Below, piece by piece: positions 1-10,875 of a stretch of 22,585 bases of DNA. The stretch comes from Larix sibirica (taxonomy: Eukaryota; Streptophyta; Pinopsida; Pinales; Pinaceae), in contig NWUY0300017492.1 in the NCBI GenBank assembly GCA_004151065.3, positions 27,947 through 50,531 of the forward strand, in the 5' to 3' direction. The notes beneath the pieces were generated by a model. The model had not been told where the DNA came from and searched no databases. It worked only from the letters and a program-made list of their open reading frames with translations. The translations under genes and the position numbers were made by a program. Each line of letters starts with the position of its first letter. Position 1 is the stretch's first letter.

Positions 1-153
1 TTAGACTTATAAAATTCAATTATGATCCCAACGTTGAGTTTCCAGCTTGCGTGCAATAATTGGTTTATGAAAACAAAACCATCAGCTTCGGCAAAGTAAA
101 GTTGTACACAACATCCCTCTGCATTCTTCCAATTCACTGAATCAATGGCATAG

Positions 154-231
154 ATGGAGGAAAAGGAACTTGTAAGAATGAATTGACAGAGCCGGGTCCC
201 ATGGAGGAATTTGGAAGGATGAATTGACAGA
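154..231. repeat. Short imperfect direct repeat, two units
   Basis: A unit beginning ATGGAGGAA and ending GAATTGACAGA occurs at 154-190 and again, slightly shorter, at 201-231. The rest of the first 360 bases shows no gene that I can support. The duplication is local and imperfect, so it probably arose by slippage or repair rather than from a mobile element. Confidence 0.6.
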
Positions 232-360
232 CCACCCTGCTACCGACTGAATTTGCATGTGTAGTAGCGTTGTCCTCGTTGATTGGAAATGCCCACCTCA
301 CCGAATCATCCATCTAATTCTACAAGTGGCCACTGTGATGCATACCATCGAACTAATGTT

Positions 361-1119
361 TAACGGATCGATGGTATTTATCGTACTCTTTTCTAAATTG
401 CCGACAAAACTACCGTTATTCAGGGATTCATTTCGTCGTGATTTTGGACGGACGAAATTACAGTGTGATGTTTCGTTCTCACCATTCATGATTTTACCTT
501 TCTTAAAAGAACAAAACAAATCTAAAATCCACAAACACATAGAGAATTACTGATGTTTAAAAAAATTATTTAATTAGGAATATTTGTTTTTTAGTGTAAC
601 AATTTCAATTCCAATCTTGGTGGGTCGACTTGCGTCAGTCCCAGGCTCCCAGCCCTTCAAGAATGTGGAGTGTATTAATAGTACTGATCGATACCATGTG
701 TAATGCCACTCTGTAGTGTCTTTATCACGTATTACCGTATTCAGATATATCATATGAAGATTCCACTTAGTAGTTTGCTGTTTACAGCTTGATTTATGGA
801 ACAATCTACGGAACTTGATCTTTCCGTGCACATGCATCGAAGCAATTTCATCATGGTCTCAACGAACGGTGGACTTTATCGTACTCGTTGCCATTATAGG
901 AATTGCCCCGCACTAAATTGCACATAAAACTCCCGATTTTCAGCCATGGATTTCGTCTTGATTTTGGCCCAGATTATAGTTTTACTCAGGTTAATTTCAT
1001 TCTCACCATTGCCATTCTTGAAACCCATGCTTTCATTCTCAAACATGATTTTGCTGTCTTCAAACCCAAAACGAATCTGAAATCCACAAAATCAGTGGGA
1101 ATTGAGAAAATTAGGGTTT
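361..1119. repeat. Old duplicated segment (two copies about 500 bp apart)
   Basis: Copy 1 (about 361-540) and copy 2 (about 861-1119) share a collinear series of words: TTTATCGTACTC, AATTGCC, AAAACTMCCG, GGATTTCGTC-type, GTGATTTTGG-type, TTCTCACCATT, then CATGATTTT and AAATCCACAAA near the end. Copy 2 has extra bases in the middle. Short open frames in both copies do not agree in frame and look incidental. Copy 2 ends near TTAGGGTTT (1111-1119), a telo-box-like word common in plant 5' regions. The block could be a decayed promoter or 5' UTR, but no coding sequence follows. From 1120 to 1445 I see only AT-rich DNA. Confidence 0.5.
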
Positions 1120-1445
1120 GCAATTAATTTATTAATATTTTAAAAATTACCTTGGTAATTGTGGAAACATCAAGCTCCATGTATCCAAATGAAGAGAAAC
1201 CAGCCACCTCATAAATCCGCAGATGTGGCATTCTTAGGTTCTAAATGCAGTTTTTTCGTCTATTTGTTAGGTCAGTTTTTTAGGGTATATAGTATTAAAG
1301 ATTTTCAGTTTGTAATGGTGGTACGTAGTTAGATGGCAAGCCATTTTCAAGCGTTGTGATGATGTTTGTCAGATTTTAGTCTTCTAATCCTTAATTATAT
1401 AACCTCTTTTCGACTGTATATTTACAACCATTTAATATAATTTTC

Positions 1446-1471
1446 ATATATATATATATATATATATATAT
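1446..1471. repeat. (AT)n microsatellite
   Basis: Thirteen uninterrupted AT dinucleotides. It lies directly at the left edge of the 250-bp repeat that precedes the LINE, and the following 100 bases stay rich in ATATAT words. Confidence 0.95.
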
Positions 1472-1715
1472 TAACATGATATGAAAACGCATAATATATA
1501 TGAACGATGATATTAAAATCAATATATATGTCAAATATACATATAAACAATATATATAATCTATATGCAATCAAATATACTGGCTCGGTGTGCTACCAGA
1601 GCCAGACACATCAAATCCATGTACACTATAAGAGGTAGAGGCTAAACCACTACATGTGTTAGAAAAAAATGCAGAGACTAGAAATTGATGTTTCTCTCCA
1701 TCAAGACCTATATCA
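1471..1715 (+). repeat. Left copy of a 250-bp direct repeat flanking the LINE
   Basis: This segment matches 8561-8825 in order and orientation. Shared landmarks are GCATAATATATAT, CAATATATATGTCAAATATACAT, a GCTAGACACAT-type word, AGAGGTRGAGG, TAAACCACTACATGTGT, AATGCAG and GACTAGAAATTGA, ending TCTCTCCATCAAGA. Differences are mostly transitions plus small indels in the AT-rich part. It contains a 26-nt hairpin at 1580-1605. It may be LINE 5' untranslated sequence, an older repeat into which the LINE inserted, or a very long target-site duplication. Confidence 0.8.
1580..1605 (+). other. Stem-loop in the left direct repeat
   Basis: CTGGCTC and GAGCCAG form a perfect 7-bp stem, and an inner GGT/ACC pair can extend it. 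The right repeat keeps the structure at 8689-8714 with a paired change in the stem. Confidence 0.6.
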
Positions 1716-1749
1716 CTCGATAACATCACATCGTGTAAATTTGTAGGTG

Positions 1750-1875
1750 CATCAGTTGATGGTGTAGCTAGTGCATTGGTGGATGGTGCATTCGTGGATG
1801 GTGGGCCTATTGTAGGAGGGGGTGGTGGTGGTGGGCCTAATGGGCATGGTGTATCTATGGATGGTGAATTAGTGG
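1750..1875 (+). repeat. GATGGT-rich degenerate short tandem repeat
   Basis: The words GATGGT, GTGCAT and GTGGGCC recur, with a GGTGGTGGTGGT core near 1820. One frame is open and would read as Gly/Val/Asp-rich VDG repeats, but it begins after a stop with no credible start and ends quickly. I treat it as simple sequence between the flanking repeat and the LINE coding region. Confidence 0.5.
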
Positions 1876-1974
1876 TAAGTTGATCAAAACTTAATTTAAA
1901 AATAGTTTAATCATTAATAATACAAATCATTAACATGGAGTTGGTGGTTAGGGATATTTTGGCTATGAAGGCTT

Positions 1975-4052
1975 GTGGTTTCGCGAAGGGGGAAATATGT
2001 GAGGCTTCGGTTTTTTGAGTTCATAACTGTCATGGAGGAAGCGGAGGAGCTTGTTGACTACTTCTTTGACCCATATGAAGGTGATGACGTGTGGGATGTT
2101 CCACTTGGAGAGATGTCAGGGGAGGTAGGGAATCAATCAAATTTAGGTTTTTCTTCTATCGAACAAAGGAATTGGGATAGTGACACGAAGATGGAGGAGG
2201 GTTTCTTTGCCAATCAGGTGTCGACAGCAGCGACCGATGGTTTTTATGATGCAGATTCATAGGGTTGGCATGTCATAGGTGTGGAGGCACATGTTTTTGA
2301 GGGATGGAACGAAGCTATAGGGTCCGACTCATGTTCGAATCTCTCATTTATGCATCTGTTTCTTGATTCATCGATGCTAGAGAATGGCACTTTCTTTAAA
2401 AATATCCCTCATCTAGGATCTCTTCTGGCTTAGAATTTGAAGTTTTCAGACCCACTTGATGACATTCCTTTTGATTCTGAAGGCTTCCTTGCTCCGTCCT
2501 CTGGGTCAGAGAGTCGGAGTGTTAGGGTTTATGGGGGTCTACTACTAGAAAGTAATGTACATGTTTTGGACTACGACCATGGTGATGCTTGGGTAGATTT
2601 GGATGAGGGCCATAGCAATGATCATCTCTCAATCTTGAGAGAAAAAAAGAGGACTTAAGAAGCCAAAATTATTGAAAAACGAAGGTAGGGAAAATAAATT
2701 CGTGGTGGGGGATAGCATCTAGATTAATCCAGTGGTGAAAATGGCTAAGATGACTATCATTGGAAGGGTCTGGGATTTCCATTTCAATGTCAAGACCCTC
2801 ACAAATTGGAGTCGAGCAAATTGGGAAGATAAATTTGCGTATGTTTTGGAAGTGCTAGCTTTATCGAAAGGATGGTTTATTTTTTATTTTTAGAAGTCTA
2901 AAGATGCACAATGGGGTTTGCAGTGGAATTGGTGTATTGGTGCGACTCCCATGGCCCTCAAACCTTGGATGCCTCTATTTGATGTAAAGAAGGAGAAACT
3001 TGATATAGCCTCGATATAGGTTTAGATTCCTGGTTTTCCTTTGGACTATTGGTCTAAAGATGTTTTTAGGGGAATTGGGAACATATTGGGGGAATTCTTG
3101 GAAACCAATATGTCCCTTTTAAAGACTTGCAACCTCAAATTTGCTCAAATCCTCATTAGATTGGATACCATAGAAGGACCGAAGGAAGATATTGAGTTGA
3201 ACATGGTAATATGTCTTATATCAAATCCCTATATTATGAAGGGGTTCCATTCAAATGTAGATAGTGTCACAAATATGGGCATCTTGTGGCTTCATGTCCT
3301 ATGCCCTTTAGGTAGAAGCAGGTGGATAAGGGATGGAAGGATACAAATAAGTGTATATCCTCTGTTGGTCCAATGGTAGACTCAACCCCGTCAACAAAAG
3401 CTGGAATATTTGAATATGGGTCCTATGAAGAAGTGAGGATTAGAAGAGTCCATGCATGCCAGTTTATAAGAGATGGACGAATCCATGGTTTTGAGAACAT
3501 TCGGGGAAAATGGCTCAGATTGTTCAAGAAGAGGCGCAATTGTAGGATAGGAACGAGGATATATTGGAGGATCCAATATCTTCATAGCAAGGTATGAATA
3601 ATTTTTGTCAGAATCCTGATATTGCATTTTCTCAATTTCATGTTCCCCCCGCCACTTCTGCACTTGAGATTTCTAGTTTGGCGGGTTCTTTGGCAACACT
3701 CTCACTTAACAAAACTACCAAATATGTCATGTGCCCTAACTCTTGGGTTGAAGGGGTGGACACTCAACCGTCTATATCACTTCAGGTTGAATCCTCGAGA
3801 GACACCAAAGACTCTATTGAGGCTCATTTGAGATATAAATTTAGACCATGTTTCTCGAGTGGTGAGGATAAAACCATCTTGGTAGGGTTGGGTCATAATC
3901 CTGATTTTTCTAGTGTTAGGAAGGGAATAGGTCATAGATCGAACCTTCATAAGGCTGTAGATAAGGCCAAATCATATTTGGTTGCTAGAAAACAATTTTC
4001 TATAGTTGGGGTGCTTAGAGAAGCGAAATCCCTTTACAGGGTTAAGAAATGA
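1975..4052 (+). pseudogene. LINE ORF1 (nucleic-acid-binding protein), broken
   Basis: ORF1 proteins of plant L1 elements bind the element RNA. The reading starts in frame 1 with an acidic region (about 1975-2660, interrupted by stops at 2260 and 2431). It moves to frame 2 near 2711, and the motif VWDFHFNV lies near 2770. A DUF4283-like block follows, with IPGFPLDYWSKDVFRGIGN around 3027-3080. A zinc knuckle with spacing CX2CX4HX4C lies at about 3255-3292; one residue inside it is now a stop. The C-terminal part is open in frame 3 from 3594 to 4052 and ends in TGA. The true start is unclear because the N-terminal part is not conserved enough to place it. An ATG at 1935 opens a 27-codon alternative that runs out of frame. 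Confidence 0.75.
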
Positions 4053-7000
4053 AAATCTGTTGTTTCAATTATAGAGGGTTGGCGTACCCTTCAACAAAAT
4101 CGACATTGTAGAGATTAGTGAACACTGACTCTCCTGAAATTTTGTTATTGCAAGAAACATTGGGTGATGGTGATTCAGTGGAAACACATCTACATTTTGT
4201 GTTAAGGACTAATAGTTCATTGCTTCTAATTTTAGGGGTAGATTGGGTGGTTTAGCCATCAGATGGAATCCTTCTGTCATCAGGTTGGAAGACAACTGGG
4301 GATGTGAATTTTCTTTGGAAATAGAGGTTCTGGTAGAGGACCTTGGTTTAAATATGGTGATTCTAAACATTTATGGTCCTTATGAGGATAGAAGAACTTA
4401 TTGGGATGGTTTGCTGGCAAACATTGTGGTGAAATCCCAAAATATTATCATTGGAGGGGACTTAAATTTTACACTAGGGGTCTCATAGGTTTGGGGGCGA
4501 AAAGAAACTCCCAATCCTTTATCTGGATATTTTCTCCATTAGTTGGATTCCAGTGGGCTTCTTGATATTCATTTGGTCAGTTTGAAGGCTACTTGGAGAA
4601 ACAATATATCTGGTGAAGAAAGAATTTCCAAGAGACTTGATAGATTCCTAGTGGCATCCTAGTTGGTTGATAAGTTGAGCAGCGTCAAGAAATGGATCGG
4701 GAGTGGGGGATACTCATATCACAACCCTATTTTCCTGGAAGGAAGGGATTTGGGGTGGAAATCTCAGAGCCCTTTCAAATTCAATTCAAGCCGATTGAAG
4801 GATGAAAAATATAAGAATATTTTGAAATAGGTCTAGCCGATTTATTTGCCGGAGTAACATAGATTAGCCTCAGTACACTTTGCAAAAACATTTAAAAATC
4901 TTAAACAGGCCACCATTAAATGGGCTTATCAAAAGAATCTTATGGATGACCACAACCTTATAAAAGTGGAGGAAGAGATTCGAGTTATGTATGATTTTGT
5001 AAGTGGAGGTTTCCTAATAGATGGTTCAAAGAACAAGTTATATTGATTAGAAGCCCAAAAAAAGAATCTTCTCACATGTCAAGAAGAGCCGTGGAGACTG
5101 AAAAGCAAAGCTTTATGGCTAAATGCAGGGGATGACAATACTAAATTTTTCCAGGCTTATGCAAAAGGAAGAAAGATGAGGAATACTATATGGGAGATGT
5201 CGGATCTGGAAGGGAGAATTATCTCCACTTTCAATGGAATGGAAAAGATGGACAAATATCACTTCCAAAATATTTTCAAGGCACAGGAGAGAGCTTGTAT
5301 AGCAAATATTATTCGAATTGCACAACATTTCCCCAAATTCGTTGAACAAGAGTATAATAGATAATTAATGGAAGAAGTATCATAGGATGAATCAAAGGAA
5401 GTTCTCTGTAGCTTTCAAAAAGACAAAATCCCACGGCCTGATGGTTGGCCTGTAGAATTCTTCCTGGATAGTTTTGATATCTTAGGGGAGGATCTTCTAA
5501 AGGTTGTGGAGGAGACCACAACTCATGGCAGAATATTGGAAAGCTTTAAATCTATCTTTATTGCTCTAGTTCCTAAGTTGGATAACCCTAACTCATTTGA
5601 TGATTTCAGACATATCTCTTTGGCAAATGGTATATACAAGATTATAGCTAAAACCATAGCCATATGTATCAAATCTATTATGTTGAAGCATGTTTCAAAA
5701 GAACAATTTGGTTTCCTTGAAGGAAGACAGATCCATGAGGCCTTTGAGGTTGCCCAGGACGTCTTGCGCAATATGAAGACTCGAAGGGATAAAGGGGTAG
5801 TTATCAAAATTGATATTTCTAAGGCATATGATCGGGTTAACTGATTGTATATTCGACTTATTCTTACTCATCTAGGTTTTGAAGTGCCTTTTATTGAATG
5901 GTTTATGAGCTGCATGAATGGGATCCATTATGCTATCCTTATCAATGGAGCATCCTCGCCATTTTTCCAAGTTGAAAGGGGACTTCGACAGGGTTTTCCA
6001 CTCTCCCCACTTCTGTTCTTGTTAGTAACTAAAGGCCTTAGCAGATATTTGGTAGAAGCTAAAAGGTTTGGGAATTTTAAAGTGACCAAGATCTCACAGC
6101 TACTACAAATCACTCATTTGTTGCTCATAGATGATATTTTGCTCTTTTGTGATGGTTCTCAAAGGGATGCAGATACTTTGAATATAATTCTAAAGTTGTT
6201 CTATTTGGCCACTGCTATGGTCATCAATATCATAAAATATTCTCTATCATGTCTGAATATGGATGACGAAGAGGTAAGATATTACAGATCCCTATTTCCT
6301 TATCCTTCACTTGATTTGGATGAAGGTTTGAGATATTTAGGTTTTCATCTTAAACATAACAACTATCTTAAAAGAGAGTGGATGTGGTTTATCACCAAGA
6401 TGGAACATAAAATCAATGTTCGGTGCTTCAAATGGATCTCAAGGGTTGACACGCTAGTACTAGTAAAATCGATGCTTGAAGCTATTCTGATGTACTGGGT
6501 GTCACTTGCAGGGATTCCCAAAGGAATCATGGACAAGGCAAGAAGGTTATGTTTTATATTCCTATGGAGTGGTAATAAGGATCGTTCTGTCATGCCTTGG
6601 GTAAGATGGGACAAAATAACAATTCCAAAATCACTTGGTGGATGAGGATTAAAGAATATACTTCTCTTCTTAAGGGATTTGGTTGCAAAATGTGTATGGC
6701 ATCTTCTATCCACTACCAACCTCTATATTGATGTGGTGGTTCAAAAATATATTAATCCAAACTTGATTATTGACTGGGTTCGATCTCCTGTGAAGAGGCT
6801 TACAAACTCATCGATAATGTGGAAGGTCGTGGTTAATTCTTTTCCTCTTATTAGTCAGGGTCTAGCTTGGAAGATTGGCAACAAAAACAATGTTAGGCTG
6901 GGGATTGACATCTTCTTCCCAAATATTTACTTGGAAGATTGAATGAGGTTGGTTTATTCACTTTAAACAATGTTGTTGATCCTAGTGCGTCGTCTCTATG

Positions 7001-8188
7001 GGGAAAGGGATGGAGGTCAACTCAGTTTATCCCATTAGGGGAGGATGATAGGATTCATTGGAATAATTACATAAATTCTTTGAAGGAATGTCACATTAGA
7101 ATAAGAGAGGAAGAGGATGAATTAATTTGGGACTTTGCTCCTTTAGGAAAGTATACTCCCAAGAAAGGTTATATTCAGTTAAGGATTGAATTATACAATA
7201 GAGACATTATATGGTGGTGGAAGAATATTTGGAAGATTAAGAATCCCACAAAGACTCTCCTGCTAATGTGGTGTGCGTTGGAGAATAAAATTCCAACTTT
7301 GGACAACTTATGAAAGCATAAAACTGAAGGTCCAAAATCGTGTTGCCTATGTAAGGAAGATGAAGAGTCATTCAAACATCTATTCATCAATTATGCATTC
7401 ACCAGATCAGTCTGGCAGGAATATTCGATACAGATTGGCCTTAATTGTGGTTGGAATGGGAACTCGATGGTAGAATCCTTGTAGGGATGGATTAGCAATC
7501 CAACGAACTACTGATATAAATCTCTTCCATCCATCATTTGTTGGGGTATTTGGGTCAATAGGAACAACATTATATTTAATGAGAAAAACACTGTTCTTGA
7601 AATTATTGTCTCAAACATATTTGTTATCCTTCCTTTCTTCTCACAAGCCAGTGAGACAGTTAAGATGAGAGTGATCAGGGAGGAAGAAATAAACAAGAGC
7701 CTGCCCTAGGATTATTTCAATGGCGCCTCATAAAGAGATAGGGAACTTTGCGTGAGGGGGTGATATTCTTTATCATTCTAAGGATCATTTCTTCCATATT
7801 AGTCTGTGTTTCGGGGAAGGAGCAAATAATTATGTCGAACTCTCGGCTCTAAAAATTATAGTTCTCTTTTCAATAGAAAAGGAGTGTAGAGATCTACAAG
7901 TCTTTGGGGATTCCATGCTGATTGTAAATTGGCTCAATAGAAATCAGAGTTGCACTCACACGCAAACTACTAGCTCTTCTTGGTGAAGTTTTCGACATTG
8001 TGACAAATTTTAATTCTTTCTCTTGCAGGCACATTTACAGGGAAATAAACAAATATGCAGACTCCTTATCTAAATAGGACACTCAGCTAGATAAAGGCCT
8101 CTTTAAGTTAGCAAAATATGCCAAGGGACAAGCTTTTCATTATTATCATCGACCTTTTATAGAAGGCCTTGAAATTCCATTGGAATAG
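4049..8188 (+). pseudogene. LINE ORF2 (endonuclease, reverse transcriptase, RNase H), broken
   Basis: ORF2 nicks the target DNA and copies the element RNA in place. Its ATG (4049-4051) overlaps the ORF1 stop as ATGA, which is why I chose it. The endonuclease opens with CCFNYRGL and has LLLQET, then GGDLNF near 4455 in frame 1, and GGYSYHNP near 4705, where the usual SDH is altered. Reverse transcriptase runs about 5390-6650: IKIDISKAYDRVN, then GLRQGFPLSPLLF, then LIDDILLF in place of the usual (F/Y)xDD core. A zinc-binding domain lies at about 7086-7400 (SCCLC, then HLF). RNase H follows at about 7711-8110: FNGAS, NNYVELSALK, VFGDSML and RHIYREINKYADSLSK. The first catalytic Asp now reads Asn. 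Frames shift near 4225, 6935, 7755 and 7965, and many stops interrupt the reading. Confidence 0.88.
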
Positions 8189-8560
8189 AATAATTTGAAC
8201 ATAATACAATTTTTTTTTGCAAGCTTATGTTGTTTTGGTGAACAATATATATATATTTTGGGAGGTATATGGGAATATGTTTTAAATATGCATAACTTCA
8301 ACAGTTTCTATCCACATTTTTTTCGGTACAGGCATTGCAGTTACTATCGGCAACTTTTAGCAAAATATATGGTGGAAGATACACTGAAATTTTGTAATGC
8401 ATAATATGGTTAGTCTTGCAACTCTTTTTTCTGAATATATGCATAGCATATATCTACACAATGTAATTTTATTCTCTATTTGAAATAAAATTACGAATTT
8501 TTTTCCAAGGGAAAAATATATAAATCATTAACATGAGCACAATACATTTTACAAATCAAA

Positions 8561-8825
8561 CAACATCAATATGAAAATGCATAATATATATAAACGATAA
8601 TATCAAAATCAATATATATGTCAAATATACATCTAAAATGAAATATATATATAAGCAATCAATATACATCTCGACACACACATACATACTAGCTAGGTTT
8701 GCTACGAGAGCTAGACACATTAGATCCATATACAATAGAAGAGGTGGAGGTTAAACCACTACATGTGTCAGATAAAAATGCAGTGACTAGAAATTGAAGT
8801 ATCTCTCCATCAAGAACTATATTAA
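8561..8825 (+). repeat. Right copy of the 250-bp direct repeat flanking the LINE
   Basis: Homologous to 1471-1715 in the same orientation, and includes the equivalent hairpin at 8689-8714. The sequences beyond the two copies differ: left continues into the GATGGT-rich tract and right into a local duplication at 8808. So this is either the start of a second, truncated element or part of an older duplicated repeat. Confidence 0.8.
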
Positions 8826-8935
8826 ATCTTAAAAGGTGATCTCTTTGGCCCTATAACTTATTTATCTCTCCATCAGGAACTTATTTATTTCAAATCTTCA
8901 AGGCGGTCTATTTGGCCATGGAGTAAGTGTAGGGA
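8808..8935. repeat. Imperfect tandem duplication, about 62-bp period
   Basis: The series TCTCTCCATCA(A/G)GAACT...AAATCTT...GG(T/C)...TCT(C/A)T...TTGGCC occurs at about 8808-8851 and again at about 8869-8920. The first unit is the right edge of the 250-bp repeat, so the duplication happened after or at its end. Confidence 0.6.
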
Positions 8936-9650
8936 ATGGTTTATAAAGCTTTTTTTTTTGCTTTTAAGTTAGTTTATTTTAAATTTGAAATGGAATTATA
9001 ACATAGGAAGAAGAAAGTATTGATATAGAATGCATTTCAAAATAATTTTTTTAAGGATAAATATGATTGTGAAATGTATTTCAGTATAAAATATTTTTGT
9101 AATTGTAAGTGTTATTTTTTTAAAGAAATAGAAAAAAAAGAATTATATTAAAAGGGTCTATGTGCAGAAGAGTACATAGAAAAACTCTTGGAAATCTCAC
9201 AAAAATCTTATGCCTAAGGTAAGCACAATGGTTTTGGAAGTTTAGCAAAGATTTTACCTAGTTTTCCTAGAAAATTACAAGGCATGTAGTGCCTTAATGT
9301 GCGAAATATCTTTCCATAACCCATGCTTGGATGGATCCCAAGAGTCCCAACGAAATGATGATTGATCATGGTGGGGTGACGCATGTCTTTGATGTGCCTT
9401 AAAAGCTTCGGCGTGTCCCTTAGATCCTTATTATTAGTCCCTGCCGAAGGCCAGGGTAACTATTGTAATCGATCCAGCGTTGATTTCAATTAGTTATCCT
9501 TTGATTATGACAAATTTTTCGTTTCAACCAAACTTTTTAAGCAGTATTTATTATATTTCCAATTAAATAATAAACTTTATTTATTTATTTCAACTTCTAT
9601 TGGCCAGAGAGTTTGAAGTGTTATTGCCGAGCTGACGGCAGAGCTATGAG
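8936..9650. other. No gene recognised
   Basis: AT-rich sequence with many stops in all frames and several T or A runs (for example 8949-8959). I see no coding similarity, no terminal repeats and no convincing RNA. A GC-richer stretch at 9330-9480 has no feature I can name. Confidence 0.6.
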
Positions 9651-10380
9651 TACAAATGGTTTTTTAATTTCGATATTAACAACCCCATAGAGAGCACATT
9701 AATAATCTGACACAAAGCATAAATAGCAATTAATACTCTCACACAATAGCCTCCAGCCATCTCCACCGTTTGCTTATGAGTCGCCACCTTACCACGGCCT
9801 TATGGCCACTGCCTCTAGCTCCTTTCATCGCCTTATCGCCACCGCCTCTAGATCCGTTCATTCTTGCTTTGCCTCCATTCCGAATTACAATTGCACTACT
9901 GCAGATTGATGGAAGCTACGTACAATTCTGAATAGATTTCAACTTCTTTGTGTTCGTGAGCAAATTCCACCGCCTTCCCCTTACCACCACCATCGCCTTA
10001 CGCCCAGATCTTGGCAGTATTCAAATTGGCATATCTTCTTATGGCATGAACGAACGACCAGGGTTCCTCCTAGCTTGTTTTCTCTTCATCCATCAATTTG
10101 CAGGAGCTTCTGTCGTGGAGAGCCTTACATCAATTTCTTGGAGATTATGTGGTGGCCTTACAAACAAGATACAGAGTAAGAACATTTTTCATGCATGGAA
10201 ATTTTATCCTCAACCAAAAATTGCAGATAGTAAAACAAAGTGGTTTACCATTGTGAATTCGTTGGCTTCTTTTGTAATATTCCAGGGCTAAGTATCTATC
10301 TATAGAGTTTAGTACAGATGGCTTATGTTGGATAACTGCAAATTCTTGAATCCGGGGTGGAATTCCTTCTTTACTTTGCA
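9651..10380 (+). other. Unassigned segment with two small open frames
   Basis: A frame of 51 codons starts at ATG 9776 and ends at 9931; its product would be rich in Pro, Leu and Ala with two PLxPFIAL-like repeats. A second frame lies at 9950-10291 and resembles nothing I know. A TATA-like CATAAATAG sits at 9718-9726, upstream of the first. The GCC/ACC-rich wording resembles the start of a plant organelle-targeted protein or a 5' leader, but the frames do not connect and no domain follows. I infer a gene remnant at most. Confidence 0.15.
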
Positions 10381-10463
10381 AGCACTGCTAATATTACATC
10401 ACACCTCCAGGCTAAAACTATCCAAGCCGATGTCATAGGAAGTAGAAGAAAGGCATCCGAACC

Positions 10464-10594
10464 TAGCCACCCGGAAGTGAAAAATGGCCAGTCCTATCAT
10501 AGATAACCATGTTGTTCAAGGGTTCAAGACCCATTCAATACCCTAGCGGGTCGGGCTTCCCAACATTGAGGGACTGATTACTATTGATTTTTTT
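10464..10594 (+). other. Possible tRNA-derived (Pol III) fragment
   Basis: GGTTCAAGACC at 10521-10531 fits the Pol III B-box consensus exactly. A weak A-box-like TAGCCACCCGG lies at 10464-10474, and a run of seven T at 10588-10594 could act as a terminator. No cloverleaf is visible, so this is not a working tRNA. It may be a SINE remnant, but no target-site duplication was seen. Confidence 0.25.
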
Positions 10595-10875
10595 CTATAA
10601 AGCTCATATTCCTTCTGTTCTATGTTCTTGATACCCGAAAAATAGAGCTCGATGGAAGACGAACTGAGACTGCGAGAAACTATTGCAAAAGAGAAGCTAA
10701 CCTATTAGTAAACAACTTGGAAAATACCTATCTTTTGGATGCTTACTTTGTTCCCTACTTTGCCAGGTCTCTTATCTCTGCAACTATCCAACCTGCTATC
10801 TCAACGAATCTCAAAGGCTCTGCAACGTAGGAGCTTCTGGCTATTTTTTTTTCTTGTGGTGAAAGGTACCACCTA

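Larger units (their letters stand above)
1920..8560 (+). mobile_element. Degenerate plant L1-type LINE retrotransposon
   Basis: This is a near-complete non-LTR retrotransposon in the order ORF1 (DUF4283-like domain and CCHC zinc knuckle), then ORF2 (apurinic-type endonuclease, reverse transcriptase, zinc-binding domain, RNase H). The order and the RNase H tail are typical of plant L1 elements. Coding spans about 1975-8188. The rest to 8560 is AT-rich and probably 3' untranslated sequence; I see no clear poly(A) tail. At least five frameshifts and about 20 in-frame stops make it inactive. The endpoints are inferred from the flanking direct repeats, not from a clean target-site duplication. Confidence 0.85.

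Noticed and set aside
4049-8188. TAG as a reassigned sense codon, given the many in-frame TAG triplets
   Set aside because: TGA and TAA also occur in frame, there are several frameshifts, and catalytic residues are lost. Ordinary pseudogene decay explains it.
1471-8825. An LTR retrotransposon with 250-bp LTRs around the 1920-8560 coding region
   Set aside because: The coding content is L1-type (APE endonuclease and non-LTR RT, no protease or integrase). The repeats lack TG...CA ends and no primer-binding site follows the left copy.
9950-10291. A 113-codon open frame as a host gene
   Set aside because: No motif or homology that I can name, no clear start context, and no continuing exon. Kept only as an unassigned segment.
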